DNA from: Thiorhodovibrio winogradskyi
Lineage (GTDB): Bacteria; Pseudomonadota; Gammaproteobacteria; Chromatiales; Chromatiaceae
DNA: 64,000 nt
Direction of reading: 5' to 3'
Assembly (NCBI RefSeq): GCF_036208045.1
Contig: NZ_CP121472.1
Coordinates: 4,103,531 to 4,167,530 of the forward strand
This document shows, piece by piece, positions 18,455 to 27,458 of the stretch. The notes under the pieces were generated by a model, which worked only from the letters and a program-made list of their open reading frames with translations, did no database searches and was not told where the DNA came from. Each line of letters begins with the position of its first letter. The stretch's first letter is position 1. A program made the translations under genes and the position numbers.

Positions 18455-20617
18455 ATGCACTATCAACTCATCCACCAACTGCCCGGCCGGTTGCGGCTGC
18501 GGATTCCCGCCCTCAACCAGCCCGACTATCCCGCTGGCGCGCTTGAACTCTGGATGGAGGCCTGCCCCGCCGTCCGCTCGGTGCGCGCCAATCCCCGCGC
18601 CCGGGCGCTGATACTGGAATACGCCGGCGGGCCGCGCGCGCGCGCCGCCGCGCTTGCCCATCTGCGCGCCTATCCTGTCGACGCCCTGCCAGGGCTGGGT
18701 CTGGGCTTCGACCCACCCAGCGCCGACACCATCCCCATGGTGCGCGGCCTGCTGACCATGCTCGCCATGCCGCTGCTGCCGCCGCCACTGCGCGCGCTGG
18801 TAACCCTGCTCAACATCGGCCCGACCCTGCTCCAGGGCATCGACACCCTGGTCAAGCGCGGCGTGAAAATGGAGGTACTCGATGCCGTGGCGGTGGGGCT
18901 GGCGGCCACCGGCGGACAACACCAAACCGCGAACATCACCGACTTTCTGCTCAAGCTCGGCGAGTTTCTCGAGCACCGCACCCAACGCCAGTCCGATCGA
19001 CTGCTGCGCCAATTGCTGCGCCCACCGCCAGCCCTGGCCTGGGTGGAACGCGCCGGCGAACTGGTCCAGATCAGCGCCGACCAGGTCCAGCCCGGCGAGA
19101 CAGTCGCCATTGGCGTTGGCGAGGCGATTCCGGTCGATGGCTGGGTGCTGTCCGGCACCGCCCTGGTCAATCAGGCCAGCGTCACTGGCGAGAATGTCCC
19201 CGTGCGCAAGGAGGCCCCGGCGCGGGTCATCGCCGGCTCCACCCTCAGCGAAGGGCGACTGCGGGTGGAAGCCGCGCGGGTCGGCGCCGAAACCACCCAA
19301 GCTCGGGTGGCGAGTTTCATCCAGCAAGCGCTCGACCAACGCTCGGCCACCCAATGCCTGTCAGAGCGTCTGGCCGACCAGCGCGTGATCCTGACCCTGG
19401 GCACAGGCGCGCTGGTCTATGCCCTGACCCGCGACCTGCGCCGGCTGCAAGCGGTGTTCCTGGTCGACTACTCCTGCGCGCTCAAGCTCGGCACGCCGGT
19501 GGCCTTCAAGGCGGCGCTGTCCAAAGCCGCCCAGCATGGCGTACTCATCAAGGGCGGCGAGGCCATCGAACAACTCGCCGAGGTCGATACCCTGGTGTTC
19601 GACAAAACCGGCACCCTGACCGAAAGCGCCCTGGAGGTCACGGAAACACTGGTCTTCGACCGCCAGTGCGATTGCACCGAGGTCGATCTGCTTGCTCTGG
19701 TCGCCTCGGTCGAGGAACACGCCAGTCATCCGCTCGCCCAGGCCGTGGTCGCCGCCGCGCGCGAGCAGGATCTGCCCCACATCTCCCACGGCGAGATCGA
19801 CTATCTGGTCGCCCATGGCCTCTCGGCCGACATCAAGGGCGGGCGCATCGTGGTCGGCAGCCGCCATTATCTCGAAGAGCACGTCGGCATTGATTTCAAG
19901 CCGCACGAGCGCCGCATCAATCGCCTGCTCGATGAAGGCAAGACCCTGCTCTATGTCGCCAATGCGCAAGGTCCGGTGGGGTTGATCGCCCTGCGCGACC
20001 GCCCACGCGCCGACGCGGCGGACGTCATGGCCCGGCTACGTGCCCTCGGCATCCAGCGGCTGATCATGCTCACCGGTGATCGCCGCCACAAGGCCGAGGC
20101 GCTGGCCGCCGATCTCGGGCTGGACGAGGTGCATGCCGAACTCGAACCCGAGGCCAAGGCCGGCCTCATCGAGCAACTGCGCGCCGCCGGCCACCGTGTC
20201 GCCTTCGTCGGCGACGGCATTAACGACGGCCCGGCGCTGGCCGCCGCCCATGTCGGCATCGCCATGCCGCGCGGCACCGACATCGCCCGCGCCACCGCCG
20301 ACATCCTGCTGCTTGAGGACCAGCTCGCCGCCATCGCCAGCGCGCGCGAACTCACCACCGGCACCATGGCCCTGATCCGCGGCAACTTCAACATCGCCGT
20401 CGGCGTCAACACCGCCCTGCTGATCGGCGCCGTGTTCGGGCGCATCTCCCCCATCATGAGCGCCCTGCTGCACAACGGCACCACCATCGGCGTGCTGCTC
20501 AAGGCACTGCGCGGGCCAAGGATGCAGGCCCTAGCCGCGCCTGCCGGTGGTGAAAGGCAACCAGGCCATCGGCACCCTGACCGACCGCGACATCACCGTA
20601 CGGGGACTTGGCAGTGA
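18455..20617 (+). CDS. P1B-6-type metal-transporting ATPase (candidate FezB of a ferrosome locus)
   Basis: ATG 18455 gives 720 residues. The N-terminus lacks a CxxC heavy-metal domain and instead has a basic GRLRLRI motif (R12, R14, R16). The P-type core is complete: TGEN actuator loop (~residue 245), the transmembrane metal motif S340-C341-A342 in DYSCALKLGTP where copper and zinc pumps have CPC, phosphorylated Asp383 in DKTGTLT, HP-type SHPLAQAV, and GDGINDGPAL (~586). An SCA motif with an Arg-rich N-terminus is the hallmark of the P1B-6 class, whose studied members load iron into ferrosomes. The real protein probably ends near LLHNGTTIGVLLKAL (nt ~20510); the last ~35 residues read through into unrelated debris. 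Confidence 0.85.
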   Translation: MHYQLIHQLPGRLRLRIPALNQPDYPAGALELWMEACPAVRSVRANPRARALILEYAGGPRARAAALAHLRAYPVDALPGLGLGFDPPSADTIPMVRGLLTMLAMPLLPPPLRALVTLLNIGPTLLQGIDTLVKRGVKMEVLDAVAVGLAATGGQHQTANITDFLLKLGEFLEHRTQRQSDRLLRQLLRPPPALAWVERAGELVQISADQVQPGETVAIGVGEAIPVDGWVLSGTALVNQASVTGENVPVRKEAPARVIAGSTLSEGRLRVEAARVGAETTQARVASFIQQALDQRSATQCLSERLADQRVILTLGTGALVYALTRDLRRLQAVFLVDYSCALKLGTPVAFKAALSKAAQHGVLIKGGEAIEQLAEVDTLVFDKTGTLTESALEVTETLVFDRQCDCTEVDLLALVASVEEHASHPLAQAVVAAAREQDLPHISHGEIDYLVAHGLSADIKGGRIVVGSRHYLEEHVGIDFKPHERRINRLLDEGKTLLYVANAQGPVGLIALRDRPRADAADVMARLRALGIQRLIMLTGDRRHKAEALAADLGLDEVHAELEPEAKAGLIEQLRAAGHRVAFVGDGINDGPALAAAHVGIAMPRGTDIARATADILLLEDQLAAIASARELTTGTMALIRGNFNIAVGVNTALLIGAVFGRISPIMSALLHNGTTIGVLLKALRGPRMQALAAPAGGERQPGHRHPDRPRHHRTGTWQ
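20535..20613 (+). pseudogene. CBS-domain fragment
   Basis: In a frame different from the ATPase tail, the bases encode LPVVKGNQAIGTLTDRDITVR, a textbook second half of a CBS domain. Nothing before or after it continues the fold. It marks the start of the fragment-rich stretch downstream of the ATPase. Confidence 0.55.
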
Positions 20618-20719
20618 GCGTTCAATCTTGCCGCGCCACTCCCCGGTGCGTTCCGGGGGAGCGGCCCGGCGCGCCAAGATCCCAGCGAGCAGGGCAAAAC
20701 TTCAGTTTCACTAATCTCA

Positions 20720-21016
20720 CAGCTGTTTCTCAATGCCATTGATGCCTCGCCAGCTGGGGAGCGAATCCGCGTCGATCTGCATTCCGGCCCGCCTGTCGCG
20801 CTCGCCCTGAACAACCGCTGCGCGGTTCCCGCCCCCATCCGCGCCCGCTTCTTCGAGAAACACCGCACCCTAGGCAAACGCAACGGCTCGGGGCTTGGCA
20901 CCTATAGCGCCAAACTGATGACCGACACCATGGGACTTAGCTTGCGCATGGAGACATCGGACGCCGACAACAGCACTCGCATCCACCTCAGTCTGCTGCC
21001 TACCGCGCCGGGTTGA
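20720..21016 (+). pseudogene. Histidine-kinase HATPase domain fragment
   Basis: The reading frame encodes QLFLNAIDASPAGERIRV (N box), then ALNNRCAVPAPIRARFFEK, KRNGSGLGTYSAKL (G2 box) and a C-terminal strand ending in a TGA. This is the last ~100 residues of a sensor kinase. The dimerisation, sensor and first ATPase parts are absent, so it cannot work as a kinase. Confidence 0.6.
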
Positions 21017-21310
21017 TCGCCGGGTTGATCGCCGGGCTTATCTCCTCGGGGCCGCCAGCGGCGGCAAGCACGCGTTCGAAGTCCGCTCGCTTGGCCGGCT
21101 TCATCAGCCGTTGCTCGAACAGCGTCTCGGCCTCAGGCTCCTCGGCCAGGCTATAGCCTGATAGCGCGACCAGCGTCAGGGTTTGGCGTTCGGGCCAGGT
21201 CGCCAGTTCGCGCGCCACCGCCAAACCGTCCATGTCCGGCAGCCCCAGATCGAGGAACACCACCTCCGGCGGCGCGGCACGGATGGCCTCCAAGGGCGCG
21301 GTACCGAGGT
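21000..21310 (-). pseudogene. Receiver-domain fragment
   Basis: The minus strand encodes APPEVVFLDLGLPDMDGLAV, LTLVALSGY and LMKPAKRADFERVL, the phospho-acceptor and later part of a response-regulator receiver. The first acidic pair and beta strand are missing; the frame upstream runs into the complement of a P-type ATPase fragment. Its C-terminus has a short duplicated AINP unit (12-base tandem repeat). Confidence 0.6.
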
Positions 21311-21654
21311 CGCGCGCCAGGCGGCCGACATCGTGCTCAAGGACGATGCCCTGGAGACCCTGGTGCATGTCATCGAGCATTGGTCGCAATATCTTCCGCA
21401 ACATTCGTCGCTTCATCGTGCAGCGCCGCCACTGGCTGGCCATTACCGGCTTCGGCGCCCTGATCGCGGCCATTGTGCTCCTGGCGGCCGCCAAGACCCT
21501 GGATACCGCGCCCCTGCCCCCGGTCGGATGGAGCCTGATCGCCGTCTTCTCGCTGTTGCCGGTGCTCTTGACCCAAGCCGGGAAACTGCTGCTGGCGAGC
21601 CGTCGCCCAAGGACCAGGACCGGCGCCGATTCCAGCCCCGGGGACCAGGGCTAA
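21311..21654 (+). pseudogene. P-type ATPase C-terminal fragment with a frameshift
   Basis: One frame reads QAADIVLKDDALETLVHVIEH (residues after the hinge motif of P2-type pumps). Near 21385 the frame must shift to continue as GRNIFRNIRRFI followed by hydrophobic spans (LAITGFGALIAAIVLLAAA, LIAVFSLLPVLLTQAG). The catalytic half is absent. It is not part of the intact ATPase at 18455, which is of a different class. Confidence 0.6.
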
Positions 21655-22165
21655 AGAGATGCGCCAGGAACGGCGACCGGCGGCCCAGGTCCGCGCCGGA
21701 GCGCACTCTGGAGCGAACCCCGGGGGACACACCGACCACATCCGCCTTTCCCGAAGGGCGAGCAGCTGTATCTTATCCACCAGCGCCTTCGGCAAATGCC
21801 CCAGTGCCACCGGGGCTTTCGACCGCGAAGCCCGTCAATCACTGGCAGCGAGAGTTGGAACAGCACTTGCTGGCTCCTTGTCCAAGGCCGAGGACAAACG
21901 GGGGCCATAGGGCTCCACGGCTGGCGTCTGATCGAATGCCTGGCGCCCCCTGCACTGGCTCCTCTGACCCCCTCTGACCCCCTCTGCCCCGCTTTCCCGC
22001 GTTGGACCGACCGGGCACGGGCTGTTAGGGAAAGGCCGATGGGTTCAGCGTTACCGAAAACCGCGCCCCAAGGTCAGGGACCCCCCAAAGGTCAGGAACC
22101 AGGGTGATAATGATCACAACCCGGGCTGCCACGGCGGCCATCACACCTGCTGTTGGAGCAATCCG
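21655..22165. other. Non-coding or unrecognised stretch inside the fragment region
   Basis: No ORF here resembles a protein family. A short tandem repeat of CCCCTCTGA-type units occurs at about 21958-21990. Likely junk left by repeated deletions. Confidence 0.4.
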
Positions 22166-22170
22166 ATACC

Positions 22171-22293
22171 ATGTCCGAGCAACTGCTGCAGATCGAGGAA
22201 CTCAATTTGGAACGCGGCGGCCGACGGCTGCTGGACGTGGTGTCGCTCACCATCGGCCCGGGGGTGCTCTCGCATGGCCCACAAGCCGCTTGA
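22171..22293 (+). pseudogene. SufC-like ABC ATPase N-terminal fragment
   Basis: The ATG-initiated 40-codon frame encodes LLQIEELNLERGGRRLLDVVSLTI, the first strands of a SufC/ABC ATPase. It stops before any Walker A motif. It overlaps the next fragment, which looks like the C-terminus of a SufB/D-type protein; together they look like an internal deletion of a sufC-sufBD pair. Confidence 0.5.
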
Positions 22294-22504
22294 ATTGATC
22301 GCGCGCGGATCCTCGACGCGGACGGAAGCCGTGCCCGTGGTCCGGGAGGCCCACCCGCTGGCCCAGGTCACCCAAGAGGCCGCCATCGGCAGCATCGACC
22401 AAACCCAGCTCGAGACTCTGATGGCGCATGGACTGACGCCGGATCAGGCCATCGATCTGGTGATCGGCGGCTTGCCGCGACCGCAATGGGAGAGCGACGA
22501 ATGA
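22274..22504 (+). pseudogene. SufB/D-type scaffold protein, C-terminal fragment
   Basis: 76 codons encode ELIARGSSTRTEAVPVV, HPLAQVTQEAAIGSIDQTQL and LMAHGLTPDQAIDLVIGG. This matches the end of SufB/SufD-like Fe-S assembly proteins, where TxEAAIGxI is the conserved tail. The long beta-helix part is missing. It has its own ATG but no useful length. Confidence 0.6.
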
Positions 22505-22565
22505 GACCCGGCAAGCGCGCGCCAGTGATAGCGCCACATGAAAACTAATTGGAGATTCCCCCCCG

Positions 22566-23231
22566 ATGTCAAACCGCTTTTCCCTGACCGGCCTGCTCAC
22601 ACGACTGCGCAATCTGTTTCTGCAAGGCATCGCCCTGCTCGCGCCCCTGGCCCTGACGCTCGGCCTGCTGGTCTGGCTCGGCCACCTGGTGGAGACCATC
22701 GTGGGCGCCGGACTGCGCGGCCTGTTGCCCCAGGGCTGGTATTTCCACGGCCTCGGCTTCATGGTCGGCCTGCTGCTGACGCTGGCCACTGGTCTGCTGG
22801 CGAATCTGTTTTTGGTGCGCTGGCTGGTCAACCTGCTCGAGCATATCCTTGACCGCATCCCGCTGGTCAAGAGCGTGTTCCAGGGACTTAAGGATGTGGC
22901 GCGCTTTCTCAACCAAAGCGACGGCAGCCAGCTGGGCCGCCCGGTGATGGTGAGGCTCCCCTTGGGCGACACCGAGGTGCGACTGCTGGGCTTCGTGATG
23001 CAGGAGCAGGCCCGGCTGACGGAACTCTCCAGCGACCCCAGTGCCGCCGCGCTCGACCTGGTCGCGGTCTACCTACCGATGAGCTACCAGGTGGGCGGCT
23101 ACACCCTGTATCTCGACCGAAACCGCATCAGCCCGCTCTCGGTCAGTCCCCAGGATGCACTGCGCGCGGTGCTGACCGGCGGCGCCATGACCCCGGAAAC
23201 AAACACCAAGGCGCGAACGCGCCGATCTTAA
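22566..23231 (+). CDS. DUF502 family inner-membrane protein
   Basis: 221 residues, ATG 22566. It has two strong N-terminal transmembrane segments (FLQGIALLAPLALTLGLLVWL; FMVGLLLTLATGLLANLFL) with the conserved IPLVKSVFQGLKDVARFL segment after them. A soluble beta-rich domain (VMVRLPLGDTEVRLLGFV) and the YLPMSYQVGGYTLYLDR motif typical of DUF502 follow. The function in bacteria is unknown. It is the first intact gene after the fragment region. Confidence 0.85.
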   Translation: MSNRFSLTGLLTRLRNLFLQGIALLAPLALTLGLLVWLGHLVETIVGAGLRGLLPQGWYFHGLGFMVGLLLTLATGLLANLFLVRWLVNLLEHILDRIPLVKSVFQGLKDVARFLNQSDGSQLGRPVMVRLPLGDTEVRLLGFVMQEQARLTELSSDPSAAALDLVAVYLPMSYQVGGYTLYLDRNRISPLSVSPQDALRAVLTGGAMTPETNTKARTRRS

Positions 23232-23434
23232 GGCGGCCCGCGCGCGAGCCGAAGGCCGCGCCTGGGAATCCGTGGAAAAACAATCCAACTCAACAACTGG
23301 AGCGTGGGAACGAGTTAAATCAAGCGCTTGCGGCTCTTCAGACTCGACCAGACTATTGACTCGCTGTGATCGCAAAAGCCGGGTTGAGCGAACATCCAAC
23401 GCATCATCAAAACCAATCTGACTGCTATTCCGCC

Positions 23435-23761
23435 ATGTCATCACCCATTCCCGAATCCGACTGGAAACTTTTCAAAACCGTGCGTGAACAGGCATTCAAC
23501 CGCTTCACCACCAAGGTACTGGAGGACTGCCGCGCGCTCTGCGACCACGACGGCCGACCGCCGGCTGAACGCTTCGATGCGCTTTCGCGTTTGACGCGCC
23601 AGCGTGACAAGGACATCGGGCGCCTGTTCGGACACTCTAGCCGCTCCTCGGCGACCCTTGCCCTCATGGTGCTGCGCGCCGAGGGCTTGGTCGATGACCA
23701 GGATGTTGCTCGCTTTAGTCCCGAGACCCAAGCCGCCTCCCGCCCCGTCGGAGACACTTAA
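23435..23761 (+). CDS. Conserved hypothetical protein (108 aa)
   Basis: The start at 23435 (MSSPIPESDWKLFKTVREQAFNRF) is preferred over 23366 because the sequence becomes family-like there. Small, charged, all-helical protein with two Cys near its middle (DCRALCDHDG) and no membrane segment. Similar short proteins starting with PESDWKxFK occur in gammaproteobacteria with no known role. It converges on the aminotransferase gene. Confidence 0.65.
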   Translation: MSSPIPESDWKLFKTVREQAFNRFTTKVLEDCRALCDHDGRPPAERFDALSRLTRQRDKDIGRLFGHSSRSSATLALMVLRAEGLVDDQDVARFSPETQAASRPVGDT

Positions 23762-23793
23762 AACAATAGACAATTGATTTCGCCGCCCCGGAA

Positions 23794-24945
23794 TCAGGCG
23801 CTCAGTCGTCGCACCGCTTCCTCGAGCTGCTCAAGGGGCGCGGCGTAGGAGAAGCGCAGGTGCTCGGCTTGGCGATAGACGCCGAAGTCGCGCCCGGGGG
23901 TAATGGCGACGCCGGTCTGCTCGAGAATCCTGGCGGCGAACGCGGCGCTGTCGTCGGTCAGATCGCTGACATCGGCGTAGACATAGAAGGCGCCAGCCGG
24001 CAGCAGCGGCACTTTGAAGCCGAGTTGACGCAGCGCGGGCACCAGTAAATCCCGTCGCGCGCGAAAGGCTTCACGCCGGCGGACCAGCTCGGCGCTGACC
24101 TCGGGCGCGAAGGCCGCCAGCGCTGCCTGTTGTGAGATCGTCGGCGCCGAGATGAACAGATTCTGGCACAACCTGGCCACGGCGCGGCGGTAACCGGCGG
24201 GCGCGACCAGCCAGCCGAGTCGCCAGCCGGTCATGCCATGGTATTTCGAGAAGCCGTTGACAACGAAGATGTCATCACCATCATGCAGGGCGGTGCGCAC
24301 ATCGCCCTCGTAGACCAGGCCGTGATACAGCTCATCGACCACCAGGGTGCCGCCCAGCGTGCGCACCTGATCGGCCACCGCGGTCATTTCCGCTGCCGTC
24401 ACCAGACTGCCGGTTGGGTTGGCCGGGGAACCCACCAGCACCGCGCGGGTGCGCTCGCTCCAGTGCGCGCGAATGGCCTCGGGCCTAAGCTGGTAGTTGA
24501 CCTCCGGGCCGCAGGACAGCCGTTTGGGAACCCCACCGAGCAAATGAATGAAATTGGCGTTGCAGGGATAACCGGGGTCGGCGAGCAGAACCTCATCGCC
24601 CGGATCGAGCAGCAGGGCAAAGGCCACCAGCAAGGCCGCCGAGGACCCGGGCACCAGGGCGATCCGCTCGGGTGAGGGGCGGATGGCGGCGGGATAGTGG
24701 TCGGCGATGGCCGCTCGCAGTTCGGGCAGACCTTCAGCCGGCGTGTAGCGCGTCAGCCCAGCGCGAAGCGCCTGCTCGGCACGCGCCACAATGGGCGCCG
24801 GAGTAGGAAAGTCGGGCTCTCCCACCTCGAGATGAATCACCGAGCGACCGGCGCGCTCCATTTCCCGCGCCTTCGCCAGCACTTCCATCACATGAAAGGG
24901 CTGAATCTGCGCCAATCGCGCGGCAAGTCGGGGCTGACTGCTCAT
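23794..24945 (-). CDS. PLP-dependent class I/II aminotransferase
   Basis: 383 residues of fold type I. Visible motifs are HLEVGEPDFPTP near the N-terminus, YTPAEGLPELR, NPTGSLV, VVDELYHGL and the PLP-lysine segment NGFSKYHGMTGWRLGW, then the late Arg in HLRFSYA. It should transfer amino groups between an amino acid and a 2-oxo acid. The substrate cannot be set from sequence (aspartate- or alanine-type are both possible). It lies 12 bases after tgpA on the same strand, so the two are likely cotranscribed. Confidence 0.9.
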   Translation of the reverse strand: MSSQPRLAARLAQIQPFHVMEVLAKAREMERAGRSVIHLEVGEPDFPTPAPIVARAEQALRAGLTRYTPAEGLPELRAAIADHYPAAIRPSPERIALVPGSSAALLVAFALLLDPGDEVLLADPGYPCNANFIHLLGGVPKRLSCGPEVNYQLRPEAIRAHWSERTRAVLVGSPANPTGSLVTAAEMTAVADQVRTLGGTLVVDELYHGLVYEGDVRTALHDGDDIFVVNGFSKYHGMTGWRLGWLVAPAGYRRAVARLCQNLFISAPTISQQAALAAFAPEVSAELVRRREAFRARRDLLVPALRQLGFKVPLLPAGAFYVYADVSDLTDDSAAFAARILEQTGVAITPGRDFGVYRQAEHLRFSYAAPLEQLEEAVRRLSA

Positions 24946-24957
24946 CGTGAGGTCTCC

Positions 24958-26976
24958 TTAGGATGCCTTCCAGGCCGCCAGCCAGGCGGCGATCTCGGCC
25001 TCAAGCCGGGTGCGCTCGGACGCGGCGAGACCGCCAGGGCGGTAACGGGATTTTTCATGCAGGTGCAAGAGCGGCTCGCTCGCGGGCAGTTCGCGCGCGC
25101 CTGCTTGGCTGTGCTTCAGGCGCGTCAGCCACTGGCGCTCGGTCTCGCCCGGACGACGCGGCCAGCCGGCGCGGGTCAGCGCGGTGGCGATGGGCGCGAG
25201 CGGGCTGTCGGGGGCGGCCGCGCGCCGGTCACGTCGCCGCGTGCGCGCGGCGGTCCAGCGCTGGCCGAGGCGCAGGCGGTAGGCCAGCAGCGCGAACAGC
25301 AATCCGAGCACACCCCAAAGCCAGAGCGGCGTGCCCTGCCCCGGTTCCAGGCGGCTGAGGTTCACCTCATACCACAGCCGCGACCAGAGATCCGCCAGCG
25401 GCTGCCAGACGGGACGCTCGCTGGCTTCGAGCGCGGCCCAGAGCGCCGGAGTGGTGTCGAAATCATGCCAGTGACCACTGTCCCAGTAGAGCGTCCAAGC
25501 ATGGGCGTGGCTGCGGCGCACGCGGTAGCTGTTGGGAGCGGCATCGGCTTCCTGCACCGAGTAGCCGACGGCATAGCGCGCGGGGATGCCGGCCTGGCGC
25601 AACAGCAGCACAGTGGCGGAGGCGAAGAATTCGCAGTGGCCGGCTTGGGTACTGGTGAGAAAATGCCCGATCTCGGTCCGCCCCGACGGGGCGCCGGGCA
25701 GCCTGAGGCTGTAGCGGAAGTCTTGGGCGAAATGGGCGCGCACCCGGCGGATGGTCTCGGCGGTGTTTTGTGCGTTCAAACCCAGTTCGGCGGCCAGCGC
25801 CTGCAACACCGGCACCTCCGGCTTGGGCACGCGCAGATCGGTGTCTTGCGGCGGGCGGTCGTGACGGGCGCTTGCGGTAAAAAAGGCCTGGTAGCGGATC
25901 AGCGGTGGTCCATCCTTGGCCTTGACCGCGCCGAGCGACTGCCGCTCAAGGCTGTCGACGGGCAGATCGCGCAGGCGCCACGCGCCGCTCGGCAGCGGCA
26001 GCAACTGACCGCGCCTGGGCAGATAGCCGCCGATGCGCACCCGCTGGTCGGCGCCCCCGCTCTCCGCGCCCGGCGCTGTCGGCGCTCTCTCCGCGGACAT
26101 CCACAGCCAGTCGCCGCCAACCATGGACACGGGCGTGAAGGCCCGCTCATGGGTAAACCAGGTGGCGCCGGCATAGCGATCATAGCTGGCGGTGCGCAGC
26201 AGCAGGGCCTGGCGCAGCGGCGCATCGGTCGTGACGCGATAGAGCACGCGGTCCGAGAGTTTCAGCTCGCCGATCTCGCCCAGGGCGGTGCGCGCCTGGT
26301 AGGGATCGCGCTCGCTCCACAGCAGCCCGCTCATCCAGTTGACCGCCAGCTCCTCGACCCGCCGCTGCGCCTGGGTCACTCCCTGCTGCCCGACCCAGGC
26401 CAGGGCGCCGGCGAGGATCAGCAGCGCCAGCCACAGCGGCCATTGGCGCCTAGGTCGCGCTCGCGGCTGCCAGGCGCTGACCCAGAGCGTGAGCACGAGC
26501 ACGCCACCCAGATAGCCCAGGGGATGCGACGCGCCGCCACCAGCACTCGTGCCGACCCCAGCAGCCAGCACGCAGGCGGCCAGATAGATGGGCGTGAGAT
26601 CCAGCACCCGGTCGGCCTCGGGCGAGCGACTGCGCCGCTGCGACAGGAACAGGGCGCGATAGCTGACACCGGCGCGGGCACTGAGCAACTGCGCCGACAG
26701 CAGGGGCGCGAGCAGCACTGGCGACCAGCGCAGCGTGGCAAAAATGCCCGCCGAGAGCGGGCCGCGGCTGTATTCAAACAGCACCAGGGCCAGCACCAGC
26801 AGGCTGGTGAGATCGACCAGGCGCTCGAGATGCCGGTCGGCCAGCCGCCAGCGCGAGCGGGTGCGCATGGTCCACTCGAACCAGGCCGCCAGCGCCAGCC
26901 CCGGCAGCCAGGCGCCGCTCTGCCAGCTCCACAGCAGCAGCGTGAGCGTGAACAGCCATGGTGGATTGGGGTTCAT
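24958..26976 (-). CDS. tgpA: TgpA-type transmembrane transglutaminase-like protein (DUF3488)
   Basis: 672 residues from ATG 26976. The N-terminal ~190 residues hold several transmembrane helices (DUF3488). A large periplasmic region follows with a transglutaminase core: Cys in AGHCEFFASATVLLLRQAGI, His in SHAHAWTLYW and Asp in WHDFDTTP form the catalytic triad. A further helix (WLWGVLGLLFALLAYRL) and a cytoplasmic DUF4129-like tail end the protein. Such genes normally follow moxR and DUF58 genes. Here those lie upstream on the same strand but are cut off by hipBA on the other strand. Confidence 0.9.
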   Translation of the reverse strand: MNPNPPWLFTLTLLLWSWQSGAWLPGLALAAWFEWTMRTRSRWRLADRHLERLVDLTSLLVLALVLFEYSRGPLSAGIFATLRWSPVLLAPLLSAQLLSARAGVSYRALFLSQRRSRSPEADRVLDLTPIYLAACVLAAGVGTSAGGGASHPLGYLGGVLVLTLWVSAWQPRARPRRQWPLWLALLILAGALAWVGQQGVTQAQRRVEELAVNWMSGLLWSERDPYQARTALGEIGELKLSDRVLYRVTTDAPLRQALLLRTASYDRYAGATWFTHERAFTPVSMVGGDWLWMSAERAPTAPGAESGGADQRVRIGGYLPRRGQLLPLPSGAWRLRDLPVDSLERQSLGAVKAKDGPPLIRYQAFFTASARHDRPPQDTDLRVPKPEVPVLQALAAELGLNAQNTAETIRRVRAHFAQDFRYSLRLPGAPSGRTEIGHFLTSTQAGHCEFFASATVLLLRQAGIPARYAVGYSVQEADAAPNSYRVRRSHAHAWTLYWDSGHWHDFDTTPALWAALEASERPVWQPLADLWSRLWYEVNLSRLEPGQGTPLWLWGVLGLLFALLAYRLRLGQRWTAARTRRRDRRAAAPDSPLAPIATALTRAGWPRRPGETERQWLTRLKHSQAGARELPASEPLLHLHEKSRYRPGGLAASERTRLEAEIAAWLAAWKAS

Positions 26977-27122
26977 CGACCTGGATTCATCCCATTCGAG
27001 TTCATCGGGCACCAAGCCCCCGGAAAAGCGCTCGGCACAAACAAATGCTGCATGACGGATGCACCAGCAAGTATTACAATTTGATGCCTTAACGTCTTAA
27101 GTATCACGATTATAACAGCCTA

Positions 27123-27458
27123 ATGTCGCGCCCCATGCTCACCCCAGAGACTCACAACGCCCTGCGCCTGTTCGGCGGCCTGATTGAGGAAGGCCGGCTG
27201 CGCAAGGGCTGGTCGCGCGAGGAACTGGCCCAGCGGGTTGGCGTCGGCGTGCTGACCATCCGCCGCGTCATCCAGGGCGCACCCGGCGTGGCCATCGGCA
27301 CCTATTTCGAGGCGGCCACCCTGGTTGGCATCCCCCTGTTCGCGCTCGAATCGCAAGGCTTACTTGATCGCGAGCTGGCGCGTCAACAGGAGAAGCTGCA
27401 ACTCTTGCCATCGCGCGTGCGCCGCCCCCAAGAGGATCGCGTCGACGATGACTTCTGA
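27123..27458 (+). CDS. hipB: HipB-type XRE antitoxin / repressor
   Basis: 111 residues with a helix-turn-helix (LIEEGRLRKGWSREELAQRVGVGVLTIRRVIQG) typical of XRE-family regulators. A C-terminal basic tail is likely the toxin-contacting and operator-tuning part. It overlaps hipA by 11 bases, the classic antitoxin-first type II arrangement. It probably represses its own promoter in the AT-richer stretch at 27050-27120. Confidence 0.85.
   Translation: MSRPMLTPETHNALRLFGGLIEEGRLRKGWSREELAQRVGVGVLTIRRVIQGAPGVAIGTYFEAATLVGIPLFALESQGLLDRELARQQEKLQLLPSRVRRPQEDRVDDDF

Noticed and set aside
24697-27084. 795-codon plus-strand frame
   Set aside because: Antisense to the aminotransferase and TgpA genes, both with full catalytic motifs; the translation is low-complexity Gln/Gly/Arg-rich.
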